Assembly: GCA_903835655.1 (NCBI GenBank)
Contig: CAILNT010000028.1
Span: forward strand, 1 to 64,000
DNA length: 64,000 nt
Source: an uncultured Pseudomonadota bacterium
GTDB taxonomy: Bacteria > Pseudomonadota > Gammaproteobacteria > Burkholderiales > Thiobacillaceae
Direction of reading: 5' to 3'
Shown: one piece after another, positions 1-10,278 of the stretch
Position numbering within the stretch: the first letter of the stretch is position 1
Layout: every line of letters starts with the position of its first letter
Translations under genes and position numbers: made by a program
Notes under the pieces: generated by a model
What the model was told of the DNA's origin: nothing
The model's input: only the letters and a program-made list of their open reading frames with translations
The model's database searches: none

Positions 1-15
1 CCGCCGATGAGGGTG

Positions 16-51
16 AGTCAAAGGCCAAGTCAACAGCCAAGTCAAAGGCAA
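16..51. repeat. Three tandem 12-bp units
   Basis: Units AGTCAAAGGCCA, AGTCAACAGCCA and AGTCAAAGGCAA lie head to tail. No function is evident. Confidence 0.7.
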
Positions 52-682
52 AAACGGGGCAGCGCCGATCCGCTGCGAGTGAAGTCGAGTGCAAAGCTTA
101 AACCAACTGCATTATTGTCTTGACTCAGGGGTCCACCATATATCTCGCCTCTTGAATTCACTCCCACCCCCCTGCAAAGGCAAATTACTCCATTCGCACA
201 GTCACAGTGTATCCAATCCAACATCAATGAATATTTATGGAATTTGAAACTTGGCGATTGGATTACAGAGTCTTCGCTGAGCTGGGTCCATGACTGTTGT
301 TGGTTAGTATCTCCAACGTATGTCCGCAATGAGTCTAAGGTGAGGTTGGCCACTTAGGCACGGGAGGAGTCGTTGGGCCATCGCTTTCGGATGTCGCTTG
401 GCAAACAGGTAACTGACGTGCGGCTAGGTGCTTTTCACGCTTCGTCAGCGTTTCTTGATGGCCAATCAGAGCCAGTCGCCTCTGCCGCCCAGTTTACTGT
501 TCATACTCGCGTCCCGAAACCCGCGTAAATCCAGGGGGTCGTGCGAAAGGCGCCTTTCACAGAAACAGAGAACGGAGAGCGCAGAGAGCGGAAAAACCGC
601 CGAAACCAGAGTTTTCGGGCAGATGCCGCCTTTCGCACGAATCCGTGAGCCCGCGCCAGGACTGGCATGGCGGGCAGACGTG

Positions 683-709
683 AAAAAGGCCAGAGCAACG
701 TCTGGCCTT
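683..709 (-). terminator. Intrinsic terminator downstream of tRNA-Ala
   Basis: Read on the minus strand, the inverted repeat AAGGCCAGA / TCTGGCCTT closes a 6-nt loop and is followed by a T run. It lies just past the CCA end of tRNA-Ala and would end transcription coming from lgt and the tRNA. Confidence 0.8.
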
Positions 710-716
710 CGATGAG

Positions 717-792
<76 letters not shown>

Positions 793-824
793 ACGCGAGG
801 GACGGAATATAGCAAAAATCTCTT

Positions 825-1610
825 TCAGGGCATAGATGGTCGCCGCGCGCGCCAGATCAGCCAGATGCCAACCAGGATCATGGGCAGGGAGAGCCACTGG
901 CCCATGCTGACGGTGTAGGAGACGCCGAAGATGCCGTCGTCCGGATTGCGGAAGAATTCGCCGACGCTGCGAAATACGCCGTAACCGATCAGGAAGGCCC
1001 CGGAAACCGCGCCGACCGGGCGGGGCAGGGAGGAATACCACCAGAGAATCAGGAAGAGCAGCAATCCTTCCATGCCCGCTTGGTAGATCTGCGAGGGGTG
1101 GCGCGGGAGATTGTCGACCTGGGGAAAGATCATCGCCCAGGGTAAGCCGGGGTCGGCCGGACGCCCCCAGAGTTCGCCGTTGATGAAATTGCCGAAGCGA
1201 CCGAACATCAGGCCCAGAGGCACCAGGGGGCCAACGAAGTCGCCGACCTGGAGAAAGCTGCGGCCGGTCTTGCGGGCGTACGCCCAGAGGGCGACGAACA
1301 CGCCCAACATGCCACCGTGGAAGGACATGCCACCTTTCCAGACGGCGATGATTTCCTCGGGGTGGCTGAAGTAATACTCGGGTTCGTAGAACAGTATCTG
1401 TCCCAGGCGCCCGCCCAGGATCACGCCGAGCACGCCCCAGAAGAGGAGATCGTCGAGATCCTTGGGGGTCCAGCCGCTGTGCGGCGTGCAGCGGCGGCGG
1501 CCGAGGAGGATGAAGGCGGCGAAGGCGAGCACATACATCAGCCCATACCAATGCACGGCGAGGGGGCCGAGTTGAAGCGCTACGGGGTTGAACTGGGGAT
1601 GAACGAGCAT
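825..1610 (-). CDS. lgt: Prolipoprotein diacylglyceryl transferase
   Basis: Lgt moves a diacylglyceryl group from phosphatidylglycerol to the lipobox cysteine of prolipoproteins in the inner membrane. The 261-aa product is of usual length and all-membrane. It carries the HGG motif near residue 98 (MSFHGGMLG) and the family signature [15 protein letters not shown] near residues 137-151, which holds the essential Arg and Asn/Glu residues. The gene is divergent from ilvD across about 60 bp and is followed by tRNA-Ala on the same strand. It matters for this window because both decaheme cytochromes and the EpsD-like protein are predicted lipoproteins and would be its substrates. Confidence 0.96.
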   Translation of the reverse strand: MLVHPQFNPVALQLGPLAVHWYGLMYVLAFAAFILLGRRRCTPHSGWTPKDLDDLLFWGVLGVILGGRLGQILFYEPEYYFSHPEEIIAVWKGGMSFHGGMLGVFVALWAYARKTGRSFLQVGDFVGPLVPLGLMFGRFGNFINGELWGRPADPGLPWAMIFPQVDNLPRHPSQIYQAGMEGLLLFLILWWYSSLPRPVGAVSGAFLIGYGVFRSVGEFFRNPDDGIFGVSYTVSMGQWLSLPMILVGIWLIWRARRPSMP

Positions 1611-1633
1611 GAGGCAGGCCTGGTGCGCTGGGC

Positions 1634-1639
1634 TAAAAT
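1634..1639 (+). promoter_or_regulatory. Possible -10 element for ilvD
   Basis: TAAAAT lies 35 nt before the ilvD ATG in the short divergent lgt/ilvD spacer. I see no convincing -35 element, so this is only a candidate. Confidence 0.3.
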
Positions 1640-1673
1640 GGGACCGATTATAGAGACCACTAGGTTACGTCCC

Positions 1674-3524
1674 ATGCCTGAATACCGTTCCCGCACTACC
1701 ACCCACGGTCGCAACATGGCCGGTGCCCGCGCCCTGTGGCGCGCGACAGGCATGAAGGACGAGGATTTCTCCAAGCCGATCATCGCCATCGCCAATTCCT
1801 TCACCCAATTCGTGCCCGGCCATGTGCATCTGAAGGATATGGGGCAGCTGGTGGCGCGCGAGATCGAGGCGGCCGGTGGCGTGGCCCGCGAGTTCAACAC
1901 CATCGCCGTGGACGACGGCATCGCCATGGGTCACGGCGGCATGCTGTATTCGCTGCCCAGCCGCGACCTGATCGCCGATTCGGTGGAATACATGTGCAAC
2001 GCCCATTGCGCCGACGCCCTGGTGTGTATCTCCAACTGCGACAAGATCACCCCGGGCATGTTGATGGCGGCATTGCGCCTGAACATCCCCGTCGTGTTCG
2101 TTTCGGGCGGGCCGATGGAAGCCGGCAAGGTGGTCTGGGACCACAAGACGATCAAGCTCGACCTGGTGGATGCGATGGTGCAGGCCGCCGATGCGGCCCG
2201 AACGGACGCGGAGGTGGAGGCCACCGAGCGCTCCGCCTGTCCCACCTGCGGCTCCTGTTCCGGCATGTTCACCGCCAATTCGATGAACTGCCTGACCGAG
2301 GCGCTGGGATTGAGCCTGCCCGGCAACGGTTCCCTGCTGGCAACGCATGCCGACCGCAAGGATCTGTTTCTGCGTGCCGGGCGCCTGATCGTCGAACTGG
2401 CCAAGCGCTGGTACGAGAAGGACGACGCTTCGGTGCTGCCGCGTTCCATCGCCAGCTTCGAGGCTTTCGAGAACGCCATGGCGCTCGACATCGCCATGGG
2501 CGGCTCCACCAACACCGTGCTGCACTTGCTGGCGGCCGCGCATGAAGCCGGGGTGAATTTCACCATGAAGGACATCGACCGCCTGTCGCGGCGCGTGCCC
2601 AACCTGGCCAAGGTGGCACCATCCACCCAGCTCTACCACATGGAGGATGTGCATCGCGCCGGCGGCGTCATGGCCATCCTGGGCGAGCTCGACCGCGCCG
2701 GATTGATCCACCGCGAATGCCGCACCGTGCATAGCAAGACCCTGGGGGGTGCCTTGCAGGTGTGGGATGTGATGCAGGCGCACGATGTCTCCGTGTTCGA
2801 CTTTTTCAAGGCCGCGCCCGGCGGCGTACCGACGCAGGTTGCGTTCTCGCAGAGCCGCCGCTTTCCCGAGTTGGACCTGGATCGCGCCAACGGCTGCCTG
2901 CGCAGCAAGGCCCACGCCTATTCCCAGGACGGCGGCCTGGCTGTGCTCCATGGCAACCTGGCACTAGACGGCTGCATCGTCAAGACGGCGGGGGTGGATG
3001 CCAGTATCCTGAAATTCACCGGTCCGGCGCGTATCTTCGAGAGCCAGGAAGCGGCTGTGGAAGCCCTCCTCGCCGACCGGATCGAAGCGGGCGATGTTCT
3101 GGTGATTCGTTATGAGGGTCCGCGCGGCGGCCCCGGGATGCAGGAGATGCTCTACCCGACTTCGTATCTGAAATCCAAGGGCCTGGGTAAGGCTTGCGCC
3201 CTGATTACCGACGGGCGCTTCTCCGGCGGCACCTCGGGCCTGTCCATCGGCCATGTCTCTCCGGAAGCGGCGGAAGGCGGCGCCATCGGCCTGGTGCGCG
3301 AGGGCGACTCCATCGAGATCGACATCCCCAACCGCAGCCTTCGCGTGGCGCTCGCCGACACGGAGTTGGCGAGCCGCCGCGCCGAGATGGAAGCGCGCGG
3401 CACTCGAGCCTGGAAGCCTGAAAACCGCGACCGCCCGGTATCGGCGGCCTTGCGCGCCTATGCGGCGATGACCACCAGCGCGGCCTTCGGAGCCGTGCGG
3501 GACGTGACCCAGGTGGAACGGTAG
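1674..3524 (+). CDS. ilvD: Dihydroxy-acid dehydratase
   Basis: IlvD dehydrates dihydroxy-isovalerate and dihydroxy-methylvalerate in valine/isoleucine synthesis. The ATG at 1674 is chosen because it begins [19 protein letters not shown], the usual IlvD N-terminus, and gives 616 aa, the E. coli length; the frame is open further upstream but there overlaps lgt. Fe-S cluster ligands are visible in the CISNCDK stretch (about residue 122) and in [19 protein letters not shown] (about 189-207), and the C-terminal [19 protein letters not shown] motif is intact. It is monocistronic in appearance, with a GC-rich hairpin about 100 nt downstream. Confidence 0.97.
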   Translation: MPEYRSRTTTHGRNMAGARALWRATGMKDEDFSKPIIAIANSFTQFVPGHVHLKDMGQLVAREIEAAGGVAREFNTIAVDDGIAMGHGGMLYSLPSRDLIADSVEYMCNAHCADALVCISNCDKITPGMLMAALRLNIPVVFVSGGPMEAGKVVWDHKTIKLDLVDAMVQAADAARTDAEVEATERSACPTCGSCSGMFTANSMNCLTEALGLSLPGNGSLLATHADRKDLFLRAGRLIVELAKRWYEKDDASVLPRSIASFEAFENAMALDIAMGGSTNTVLHLLAAAHEAGVNFTMKDIDRLSRRVPNLAKVAPSTQLYHMEDVHRAGGVMAILGELDRAGLIHRECRTVHSKTLGGALQVWDVMQAHDVSVFDFFKAAPGGVPTQVAFSQSRRFPELDLDRANGCLRSKAHAYSQDGGLAVLHGNLALDGCIVKTAGVDASILKFTGPARIFESQEAAVEALLADRIEAGDVLVIRYEGPRGGPGMQEMLYPTSYLKSKGLGKACALITDGRFSGGTSGLSIGHVSPEAAEGGAIGLVREGDSIEIDIPNRSLRVALADTELASRRAEMEARGTRAWKPENRDRPVSAALRAYAAMTTSAAFGAVRDVTQVER

Positions 3525-3627
3525 GGGAGACGGAAATGAAACAGCCCCCTTACTCGCATGCTCGCGGAGGCCCGGTTGTCCAGCCGGACCGTTCGGCAGG
3601 CGCGGCGCAGTGCGCCACGAATGCCCT

Positions 3628-3651
3628 GCCTCCCCCCCCCGAGGGGGAGGC
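3628..3651. repeat. GC-rich palindrome between ilvD and the Uma2 gene
   Basis: GCCTCCCCC and GGGGGAGGC form a 9-bp stem around a short loop. There is no T run, so it may be a REP-like hairpin rather than a classical terminator. Confidence 0.5.
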
Positions 3652-3677
3652 CTTCGGAACGGCCGTGCGGAACTGAC

Positions 3678-4271
3678 ATGGGACTGGCATTGCGCGACCC
3701 GGAATACCACACCTACGGCGATTACCTCACCTGGCCGGAGGAGGTGCGCTACGAACTGATCGACGGCGACGCCTTCCTCATGGCGCCCGCCCCCACGGTC
3801 AGCCACCAGGACATCGCCGGGGAGGTTTACCGGCAACTGGCAAACGCTCTGCACGGCAGGCCCTGCCGCGTCCTGATCGCTCCGGTGGACGTGCGCTTGC
3901 CCAAAGCAGACGAGGCCGACGAGTACATCGATACCGTAGTGCAGCCGGACGTGATGGTAGTCTGCGACCAGAAGAAGGTCAGCGAACGCGGTGTGCGCGG
4001 CGCCCCGGACTGGGTGCTGGAGGTGCTTTCCCCGTTCACCGCCGGCCATGATCAGGTGAGAAAACTTTGCGTCTACGAGCGCCACGGCGTGCGGGAATAC
4101 TGGCTGGTGCAGCCCTGGGGCAAGGTGCTCACGGTCCATCGGCTGGAAAACGGTGCCTACGGCTGCCCCCACACCCAGGAACTCATGGGAGAAACCCCGG
4201 TGGGCGTGCTCGATGGCGTGACCATCCAGTGGGACGAGCTCGCCGCCCGCTTGCCGCAACCCGAGTATTGA
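3678..4271 (+). CDS. Uma2 family (DUF820) endonuclease-like protein
   Basis: The product is 197 aa and has the Uma2/DUF820 layout: an N-terminal YLTWPEEVRYELIDGDAF segment with the E-x-[LI]-x-G-x motif, then VQPDVMVV followed by PDWVLEVLSP and a conserved Lys in QVRKLCVYERHGVREYW. These are the acidic and lysine positions of a PD-(D/E)XK nuclease fold. The biological role of the family is unknown; copies are most common in cyanobacteria and scattered elsewhere. The ATG at 3678 starts just before the conserved region; the open frame upstream runs through the GC-rich palindrome and is unlikely to be coding. It ends 4 nt before the next gene, so the two are probably cotranscribed. Confidence 0.8.
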   Translation: MGLALRDPEYHTYGDYLTWPEEVRYELIDGDAFLMAPAPTVSHQDIAGEVYRQLANALHGRPCRVLIAPVDVRLPKADEADEYIDTVVQPDVMVVCDQKKVSERGVRGAPDWVLEVLSPFTAGHDQVRKLCVYERHGVREYWLVQPWGKVLTVHRLENGAYGCPHTQELMGETPVGVLDGVTIQWDELAARLPQPEY

Positions 4272-4275
4272 GGGC

Positions 4276-4644
4276 ATGCGGCTTTTCGACTCCCCCGAGC
4301 CGGACCCTGCCGAGCCGGACCCGACCGAGCCCGATTCGCTGGCACGGTTCCGCACCTGGCGCGGTTTTCTTCTCGCCGCCATCGTGCTCAACGTGCTGTT
4401 CGTCTACGGCATGATCGGCAGCGTCCAGGATCCCGGCACGGCCGCGTGGACCAAGGCGCTGTCCTGGTTTCCCTTCGCGGTCATCGCCTCGGTGTTGTAC
4501 CTCGTCCTGCTGCGCAAACTGTCCAGTGCCGACGCGGATTGCGCCAAGGCCGGTGCCGGCCGGGCGGGCACCCATGGGGTGCTCTACGTCGCCCTTTGCA
4601 TCATCATGATCGCCGCCAACTGGATCGCCCTGTTCGTCGCATAA
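4276..4644 (+). CDS. Small membrane protein of unknown function
   Basis: A 122-aa product with an acidic, Pro-rich N-terminus containing repeated EPDP/TEPD units, then three hydrophobic segments (about residues 30-48, 60-82 and 100-120). The start lies 5 nt past the Uma2 stop, with a GAGGG ribosome site overlapping that stop, so translation is likely coupled. I do not recognise a family. The proline/aspartate repeats (SPEPDPAEPDPTEPDS) look like low-complexity sequence on the cytoplasmic side. Confidence 0.6.
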   Translation: MRLFDSPEPDPAEPDPTEPDSLARFRTWRGFLLAAIVLNVLFVYGMIGSVQDPGTAAWTKALSWFPFAVIASVLYLVLLRKLSSADADCAKAGAGRAGTHGVLYVALCIIMIAANWIALFVA

Positions 4645-4690
4645 AGCCTCACGACCCCACCCTCTCACCCTACTACCAGGAGACCGCTCC

Positions 4691-5596
4691 ATGACGCTCA
4701 CCGACCTCAACACCCGCTTTGGCCTCAGCCAGCAACTGAAATTCGTCGAAGGCCCCGGCGGCCTGATCTTCGCGGAGATCGACAACGCGCTGGGCACAGC
4801 CTACCTTTGCCTGCAAGGCGCGCACATCACCACCTTCCGGCCCAAAGACCAGGCCGAGCCGGTGATCTGGCTGTCCGACTACGCCAAGTTTGCATCGGGA
4901 AAATCCATACGCGGCGGCGCGCCCGTTTGCTGGCCCTGGTTCGGCGCGCACGCGACGGAATCCGGCTTCCCCGGCCATGGCTACGCCCGCACCGTGATGT
5001 GGGAGGTGACGCAGTCCGCGGCCCTGGCCTCGGGCGAAACCGAAATCACCCTGGCCTTGGTCGAGAACGAGCAGAGTCGCGCGCAGTGGCCGCACCCCTG
5101 CCGTGTGGAACTCAACGTGGTCGTGGGCCGTAGCCTGAAAGTCGGCCTCATCACGACCAACCTGGGCGATACCGACCTCGGCATCGGCGAGGCCTTGCAT
5201 ACGTATTTCCAGATCGGCGACATCGCCGAAATCCAGGTGCTGGGCCTGGAAGGCTGCGAGTATGTGGACAAGGTCGGTCCGGTGACGCGGCGCGAGCAGG
5301 CTGGCCCGATCACCTTCAGCGGCGAAGTCGATCGGGTTTATGTGAACAGCGAGTCCACCTGCGTGATCGAGGACCGTCGCCTCCAGCGCCGTATCCTCAT
5401 CGCCAAGACAGGTGCCCGCTCCACTGTGGTGTGGACCCCCTGGACGGAAAAGGCCGACAAGATGGGCGACTTCGGCCCGGATGGCTGGCGTCGCATGGTC
5501 TGCGTGGAATCCGGCAACGCCCTCGACAACGTGGTGCTCATCCCGGCCGGGCAGAGCCATACCATGAGCGTGGAGTATTCGGCGCAAGTGCTGTAG
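4691..5596 (+). CDS. yeaD: D-hexose-6-phosphate mutarotase (YeaD family)
   Basis: This aldose-1-epimerase-fold enzyme interconverts anomers of hexose 6-phosphates. The 301-aa product is close to E. coli YeaD in length. It carries the family stretches GAHITTFRPK, IRGGAPVCWPWFG, GFPGHGYARTVMWEV and the C-terminal ESGNA and LIPAGQSHTM motifs typical of galactose mutarotase-like folds. A good ribosome site (CAGGAGA) lies 8 nt upstream. It stands alone between the membrane protein and hemA. No adjacent sugar operon is present, so its substrate in this organism is inferred only from the family. Confidence 0.88.
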   Translation: MTLTDLNTRFGLSQQLKFVEGPGGLIFAEIDNALGTAYLCLQGAHITTFRPKDQAEPVIWLSDYAKFASGKSIRGGAPVCWPWFGAHATESGFPGHGYARTVMWEVTQSAALASGETEITLALVENEQSRAQWPHPCRVELNVVVGRSLKVGLITTNLGDTDLGIGEALHTYFQIGDIAEIQVLGLEGCEYVDKVGPVTRREQAGPITFSGEVDRVYVNSESTCVIEDRRLQRRILIAKTGARSTVVWTPWTEKADKMGDFGPDGWRRMVCVESGNALDNVVLIPAGQSHTMSVEYSAQVL

Positions 5597-5615
5597 CGCA
5601 ACCCGCCCTTCGCGC

Positions 5616-5621
5616 TACAAT
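5616..5621 (+). promoter_or_regulatory. Possible -10 element for hemA
   Basis: TACAAT occurs 34 nt upstream of the hemA ATG, just after the end of the mutarotase gene. The -35 region is weak, so this is a candidate only. Confidence 0.35.
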
Positions 5622-5654
5622 GCGCGCCCTTCAAAGCCTTGAATTAACAGCGGA

Positions 5655-6908
5655 ATGCAGCTTTTTGCCTGTGGCGTCAACCACCACACAGCCCCCGTGG
5701 CCATTCGGGAGCGGGTCGCGTTCGGCCCGGACATCCTGCCGCGCGCACTCACGGAGCTGACCGGCGAGCACGGCCCGGCTCGGGAAGCGGCGATACTCTC
5801 CACCTGCAATCGCACGGAGATCTACTGCAACACGTCGCAACCCGCGGACGTGGCGGAGTGGTTGGCGAGCTTCCACGGCCTCCCGGCGCGCGATGTCAAA
5901 CCGTATCTCTACCAGTTCCCTGGTGATCAGGCCGCCAACCACGCCTTCCGGGTGGCTTCCGGGCTCGATTCCATGGTTTTGGGCGAAACCCAGATACTGG
6001 GTCAGATGAAGCAGGCGGCGGAGAAGGCCGCCGACGCGGGCACGCTCGGTCTGTTGCTCAACAAGCTGTTCCAGCGCACCTTCTCGGTGGCCAAGGAGGT
6101 GCGCACAGCCACCGAAATCGGTGCCAGCACGGTCTCCATGTCGGCCGCTGCGGTCAGCCTGGCGGAACGCATCTTCCCCAGCATCCGCGAGCAGGCCGTG
6201 CTGTTCGTCGGTGCCGGCGAAATGATCGATCTGGTCGCCACCCACTTCGCCGCCAAGGCGCCGCGTCGCCTGATGGTGGTCAACCGTACCATCGAGCGGG
6301 CGCGCGCACTCGCCGACAAATTCGGCGGCGAGGCATCGGCCCTCCCCAACCTGCCGGACCTGCTGCACGAGTTCGACATCCTGGTCACGTCCACCGCGAG
6401 CCCCTTGCCCATCGTCGGCCTGGGGATGGTGGAGCGGGCGATCAAGGCGCGCAAACGCCGCCCCATCTTCATGGTCGACCTGGCCGTGCCACGCGACATC
6501 GAGGCGGAGGTCGGCCGTCTCGACGACGTTTTCCTCTACACCGTGGACGATCTCGGCGAGGTGGTGCGATCCGGCCAGTCCAGCCGCCAGTCCGCGGTCG
6601 TACAGGCGGAAGTCATCATCGCTTCCAGCGTCAACGAATTCATGCACTGGATGGATACCCGGCGCACCGTGCCGGTGATCCGCAACTTGCGCGACCATGG
6701 CGAGCGTCTGCGCCGCCACGAACTGGACAAGGCGAACAAAGCGCTGCAGCGCGGCGACGACCCGCATGCCGTGCTCGAAGCCATGAGCCGCGCGCTGATG
6801 AACAAGCTCCTGCACGATCCCAGCCATGCGCTGAATCAGGCCGGCGATGCCGAACGCGAGCAACTCGCGCACCTGGTATCGCGGCTGTACAACCTGCACG
6901 GAGAGTAG
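5655..6908 (+). CDS. hemA: Glutamyl-tRNA reductase
   Basis: HemA reduces glutamyl-tRNA to glutamate-1-semialdehyde, the first committed step of C5-pathway tetrapyrrole synthesis. The 417-aa product opens [19 protein letters not shown], has the catalytic Cys50 in STCNRTEIY, the [14 protein letters not shown] motif, a Rossmann GAGEM nucleotide site near residue 190 and the C-terminal dimerisation helices. It is followed by prfA and prmC, the conserved bacterial order. Haem supply is directly relevant here because the window encodes at least 32 covalently bound c-type haems. The start is fixed by the universally conserved N-terminus. Confidence 0.97.
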   Translation: MQLFACGVNHHTAPVAIRERVAFGPDILPRALTELTGEHGPAREAAILSTCNRTEIYCNTSQPADVAEWLASFHGLPARDVKPYLYQFPGDQAANHAFRVASGLDSMVLGETQILGQMKQAAEKAADAGTLGLLLNKLFQRTFSVAKEVRTATEIGASTVSMSAAAVSLAERIFPSIREQAVLFVGAGEMIDLVATHFAAKAPRRLMVVNRTIERARALADKFGGEASALPNLPDLLHEFDILVTSTASPLPIVGLGMVERAIKARKRRPIFMVDLAVPRDIEAEVGRLDDVFLYTVDDLGEVVRSGQSSRQSAVVQAEVIIASSVNEFMHWMDTRRTVPVIRNLRDHGERLRRHELDKANKALQRGDDPHAVLEAMSRALMNKLLHDPSHALNQAGDAEREQLAHLVSRLYNLHGE

Positions 6909-6948
6909 CCAGTCGCAAGCCGCAAGTCGGCTTGCCAATCGCTGCACA

Positions 6949-8031
6949 ATGAAACCCTCCCTCCAGTCCAAGCTCGAACAGCTCGCCTTCCGCCTCGAAG
7001 AAATCGATGGCCTGCTCGCCGACGAGCGCGCCACGGCGGACCTGTCGCAGTATCGCAAGCTCAACCAGGAACACGCGGAAATCACGCCGGTGGTGGCGCA
7101 TTACCACGCATGGCAACAGGTGCAGGCCGATCTCGCCACCGCCGAAGGGCTGTTGGCCGATCCGGACATGAAGGAATTCGCCCAGGAAGAGGTGGAGTCC
7201 GCGAAACAGCGCATCCTCGAACTCGACCGGCAATTGCAACTCCTGCTGTTGCCAACCGACCCTAACGACCTGCGCAACCTGTTCCTGGAAATCCGGGCCG
7301 GCACGGGCGGCAACGAGTCCGCGCTGTTCGCCGGCGACCTCCTGCGCATGTACAGCCGCTACGCCGAGAGGCAGCACTGGAAAGTGGAAATCGTCTCGGA
7401 AAGCGCGGGCGAGGTCGGCGGCTACAAGGAGGTGATCTGCCGCGTGGAGGGCCAGGGCGCCTACTCGAGACTCAAATTCGAGTCCGGCGGCCACCGCGTG
7501 CAACGGGTGCCGACGACCGAGACCCAGGGCCGCATCCACACCTCGGCTTGCACGGTGGCGGTGATGCCGGAAGCCGAGGAGGCCGGGGAAATCGACATCA
7601 ATCCGGCCGATCTGCGCATCGACACCTTTCGCGCCAGCGGTGCCGGCGGTCAGCACATCAACAAGACTGACTCCGCCGTGCGCATCACCCATCTCCCCAG
7701 CGGCCTGGTGGTGGAATGCCAGGATGATCGCTCGCAGCACCGCAACAAGGCCCAGGCACTGGCCGTGCTGGCCGCGCGCCTGAAGGACCAGCAGGACCGG
7801 GCCGCGCACGCTCACGAGGCCAGCACCCGGAAAAGCCTGATCGGTACGGGTGACCGCTCCGATCGCATCCGCACCTATAACTTCCCGCAGGGCCGCGTCA
7901 CCGACCACCGCATCAACCTGACTTTGTACAAGCTGGGACTGGTCATGGAAGGCGATATCGACGAACTGATCGCCGCGCTCACCGCCGAACATCAGGCGGA
8001 GTTGCTGGCGGCATTGAGCGGTGAGGAGTGA
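6949..8031 (+). CDS. prfA: Peptide chain release factor 1
   Basis: RF1 reads UAA/UAG stop codons and triggers peptide release. The ATG at 6949 gives 360 aa, the normal length, beginning [20 protein letters not shown]. The codon-recognition tripeptide PxT is present (PTT in [14 protein letters not shown], about residues 188-190) and the catalytic GGQ lies in [16 protein letters not shown] at about 232-234. The downstream prmC gene, whose product methylates the GGQ glutamine, overlaps the end of prfA by 11 nt. Confidence 0.97.
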   Translation: MKPSLQSKLEQLAFRLEEIDGLLADERATADLSQYRKLNQEHAEITPVVAHYHAWQQVQADLATAEGLLADPDMKEFAQEEVESAKQRILELDRQLQLLLLPTDPNDLRNLFLEIRAGTGGNESALFAGDLLRMYSRYAERQHWKVEIVSESAGEVGGYKEVICRVEGQGAYSRLKFESGGHRVQRVPTTETQGRIHTSACTVAVMPEAEEAGEIDINPADLRIDTFRASGAGGQHINKTDSAVRITHLPSGLVVECQDDRSQHRNKAQALAVLAARLKDQQDRAAHAHEASTRKSLIGTGDRSDRIRTYNFPQGRVTDHRINLTLYKLGLVMEGDIDELIAALTAEHQAELLAALSGEE

Positions 8032-8896
8032 AGCGCGCCCCGTCCCCTGGGGGGAGGGGGCAACGCTAGCCGAATGCCTCGCCACCGCCACCCGCCAATT
8101 GGCGGAAGCGCTCGCCCTCCCGCCGCGCGAAGCCCGCCTGGAAGCGCAAATCCTGTTCGCCCATGCCCTCGGCGTGAACCGCGCCTGGTTGATCGGCCAC
8201 GACCGCGATGTCCCGCCGGCGGCGCCCGCCATCGAAGCCCTGCTGCTGCGGCGTCTGGCCGGTGAGCCGGTGGCATATCTCCTGGGAGAACGCGAGTTCT
8301 ATGGGCGCACGTTCCGGGTCACACCCGACGTGCTGATACCCCGCCCGGATACCGAGTTGCTGGTGGACGTAGCCCTCGAACACCTGCCGCCGCGGACAAG
8401 CCATACGCTGCTCGATGTCGGCGTCGGCAGCGGCGTGGTGGCGGTGAGCCTGGCACTGGAACGCCCCCTCTGCCGGATCTGTGGGGTCGACCTGAGCGCC
8501 GCCGCGCTGGAGGTGGCCAGGGCCAATGCCCGTGCATTGCAGGCCCAGGTGGAGCTTCTGGTCGGCGACGGCTTGGACTCGCTGAGTGGACGCCGCTTCG
8601 ACCTCATCGTCAGCAACCCGCCCTACATCGCCGCAGCCGATCCGCATCTCGGCCAGGGCGATCTGCGCTTCGAGCCGCATCTGGCGCTGGCTGCGGGCGG
8701 CGACGGGCTCGATCTGATCCGCCGCTTGGTGGAGGCGGCGCCCGGGCACCTGGAAACGGGCGGATGGCTGCTCCTGGAACACGGTTGGGATCAGGCCGGG
8801 GCGGTGCGCGACCTGCTCCATGGTGGCGGTTTCAGCGGCGTGTTCAGCGCCAGGGATCTCGCCGGTCATGAACGGGTCAGTGGCGGACATCGCTGA
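8021..8896 (+). CDS. prmC: Release factor glutamine methyltransferase
   Basis: PrmC transfers a methyl group from SAM to the glutamine of the GGQ motif in RF1/RF2. The 291-aa product shows an N-terminal helical substrate-binding domain, the SAM-binding loop [12 protein letters not shown] near residue 133 and the catalytic NPPY at about 198-201. A GTG at 8021 is the only usable start in frame before the conserved [13 protein letters not shown] region; it overlaps prfA by 11 nt, so the first dozen residues ([13 protein letters not shown]) are poorly supported. The gene completes the hemA-prfA-prmC unit. Confidence 0.94.
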   Translation: MRSEARPVPWGEGATLAECLATATRQLAEALALPPREARLEAQILFAHALGVNRAWLIGHDRDVPPAAPAIEALLLRRLAGEPVAYLLGEREFYGRTFRVTPDVLIPRPDTELLVDVALEHLPPRTSHTLLDVGVGSGVVAVSLALERPLCRICGVDLSAAALEVARANARALQAQVELLVGDGLDSLSGRRFDLIVSNPPYIAAADPHLGQGDLRFEPHLALAAGGDGLDLIRRLVEAAPGHLETGGWLLLEHGWDQAGAVRDLLHGGGFSGVFSARDLAGHERVSGGHR

Positions 8897-8976
8897 AACG
8901 CGGACAGGCCTTCAGTTTTTCCGGGAAATGCCGCTAATATCGACGAGGTGGCTTCTCACCCCCAGGAGTCGGCAAC

Positions 8977-10188
8977 ATGGACCTTTTCAGCGTTACTTCG
9001 GACAACCTGTTCACCCCTGTGACCGATACCCGATCGGTGCAGATGCAGAACATGTCCGCACGTGCGCTGAACGCCGGCCTGAAGCAGTTCACCTCCGGGA
9101 ACTACGACCTCGCCATCGCCAGCTTCAAGAAATCCATCAGCTTCGCGCCGACGACCGACTCCGCGCTCAACGCCGCCGACTACATGGCGCGCTCTTACGT
9201 CATCCAGGGCAACACCCAGGCGGCCATCAGCGCGTATACGAAAGCGCTGAAGGTCGCGCCGAACCGGGACGACCTGCACGTCCAGCTCGGCAATATCTAC
9301 ACGAGCAACAAGGATTACACCAATGCCCTGGCCCAGTACAAGCTGGGGGTGAAATACAACGCCAGTCCGGCCAACCTGTTTTCCCTGGGGCAGGGCTATC
9401 TCGGGGTCGGCCAGACGGACCAGGCGATGGTGCAGTTCCAGCGCCTGAAGCAGCAGCAACCCAACGGGCCCTACGGCGACTTCGGCATGGGGCAGACGTA
9501 CGCCAAACAGGGGAAGCCTCAGGCGGCCATCGATTCCTTCCAGAAAGCCATAGCCAGGAAAAGCGATTACCTGAACGCTTATTCGGAAATGGGCCGCGCC
9601 TATGTCGACAATGGGCAGATGGCCCAGGCGAAGCAGCTGGTCTCCACGCTCAATACCCTCTCGCCCGGGGACACCACGCTCGCCAACGGCCTGAACCAGT
9701 ACATCTACGACAAAAGCAAGCCGCAGATCGTGCAGGCCAATGCCAGCAAGGTCTACACCCCCTTCCTCGCGGCCCTGGGGCCGGGCACGCCGGTCGATGC
9801 CATGAGTTTTTATACCTTGAGCCAGGCCAACGCCACGCAGACCGTCTCCATGGTGTTTCAGTTCAGCAAGCCGATGGACCAACACTCGGTGGAAAACGTC
9901 TTCAACTGGAATATCGCTCGCGCCCTCGGCACGGGCCGCGGCGATGGCTACAACTACAGCATGTCGCCGTCCAGCACCGATGTCAGCCTACAACCGACCC
10001 CGGTAGGTGTGTATTACGACCCCGCCACGCAGAGCGCCACGGTGCTGTTCAACCTCACCCAGAACGCGACGGCCGATGGCACGATCGATCCCAAACACAT
10101 CAACTTCAGCTTCTCCGGCAAGGATGTGACTGGCCTGTCGATGGACAAAGCTGCGAACATGTACAGCGGATTTACCGGGGTCGCGTAG
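8977..10188 (+). CDS. TPR protein with C-terminal Ig-like domain
   Basis: A 403-aa protein without signal peptide or membrane segment. Residues about 28-235 form six TPR units (for example SGNYDLAIASFKKSISFAP, GNTQAAISAYTKALKVAP and GKPQAAIDSFQKAI). After a linker, residues about 265-400 contain QTVSMVFQFSKPMDQHSV, similar to the FSKPMD motif of SbsA-type Ig-like (Big_5) domains, followed by beta-rich sequence ending in the KHINFSFSGKDVTG stretch. A good CAGGAG ribosome site precedes the ATG. Such TPR scaffolds mediate protein-protein contacts, but no partner is suggested by the neighbours; function is unknown. Confidence 0.75.
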   Translation: MDLFSVTSDNLFTPVTDTRSVQMQNMSARALNAGLKQFTSGNYDLAIASFKKSISFAPTTDSALNAADYMARSYVIQGNTQAAISAYTKALKVAPNRDDLHVQLGNIYTSNKDYTNALAQYKLGVKYNASPANLFSLGQGYLGVGQTDQAMVQFQRLKQQQPNGPYGDFGMGQTYAKQGKPQAAIDSFQKAIARKSDYLNAYSEMGRAYVDNGQMAQAKQLVSTLNTLSPGDTTLANGLNQYIYDKSKPQIVQANASKVYTPFLAALGPGTPVDAMSFYTLSQANATQTVSMVFQFSKPMDQHSVENVFNWNIARALGTGRGDGYNYSMSPSSTDVSLQPTPVGVYYDPATQSATVLFNLTQNATADGTIDPKHINFSFSGKDVTGLSMDKAANMYSGFTGVA

Positions 10189-10278
10189 CGGCGCCGTCCG
10201 CAAGCTCTGCCTCGTCTTTACCGATCCCCCGCCGCAGCCGGTGCCACCGTGCCCGCGAACCCTTCCCCCTGAACGACA

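Larger units (their letters stand above)
1..716. other. AT-richer, largely gene-free left edge
   Basis: No recognisable gene is seen here. A minus-strand frame of 103 codons (353 down to 42, GTG start) is open but matches no family I know. Base composition of about 100-420 is visibly more AT-rich than the rest of the window, and 540-610 is purine-rich low-complexity sequence. This could be the end of an island lying beyond the 3' end of tRNA-Ala, but the window stops before any proof. Confidence 0.4.

Noticed and set aside
42-353. A possible 103-aa minus-strand gene
   Set aside because: GTG start, no ribosome site, no recognised similarity; kept only as a note in the left-edge entry.
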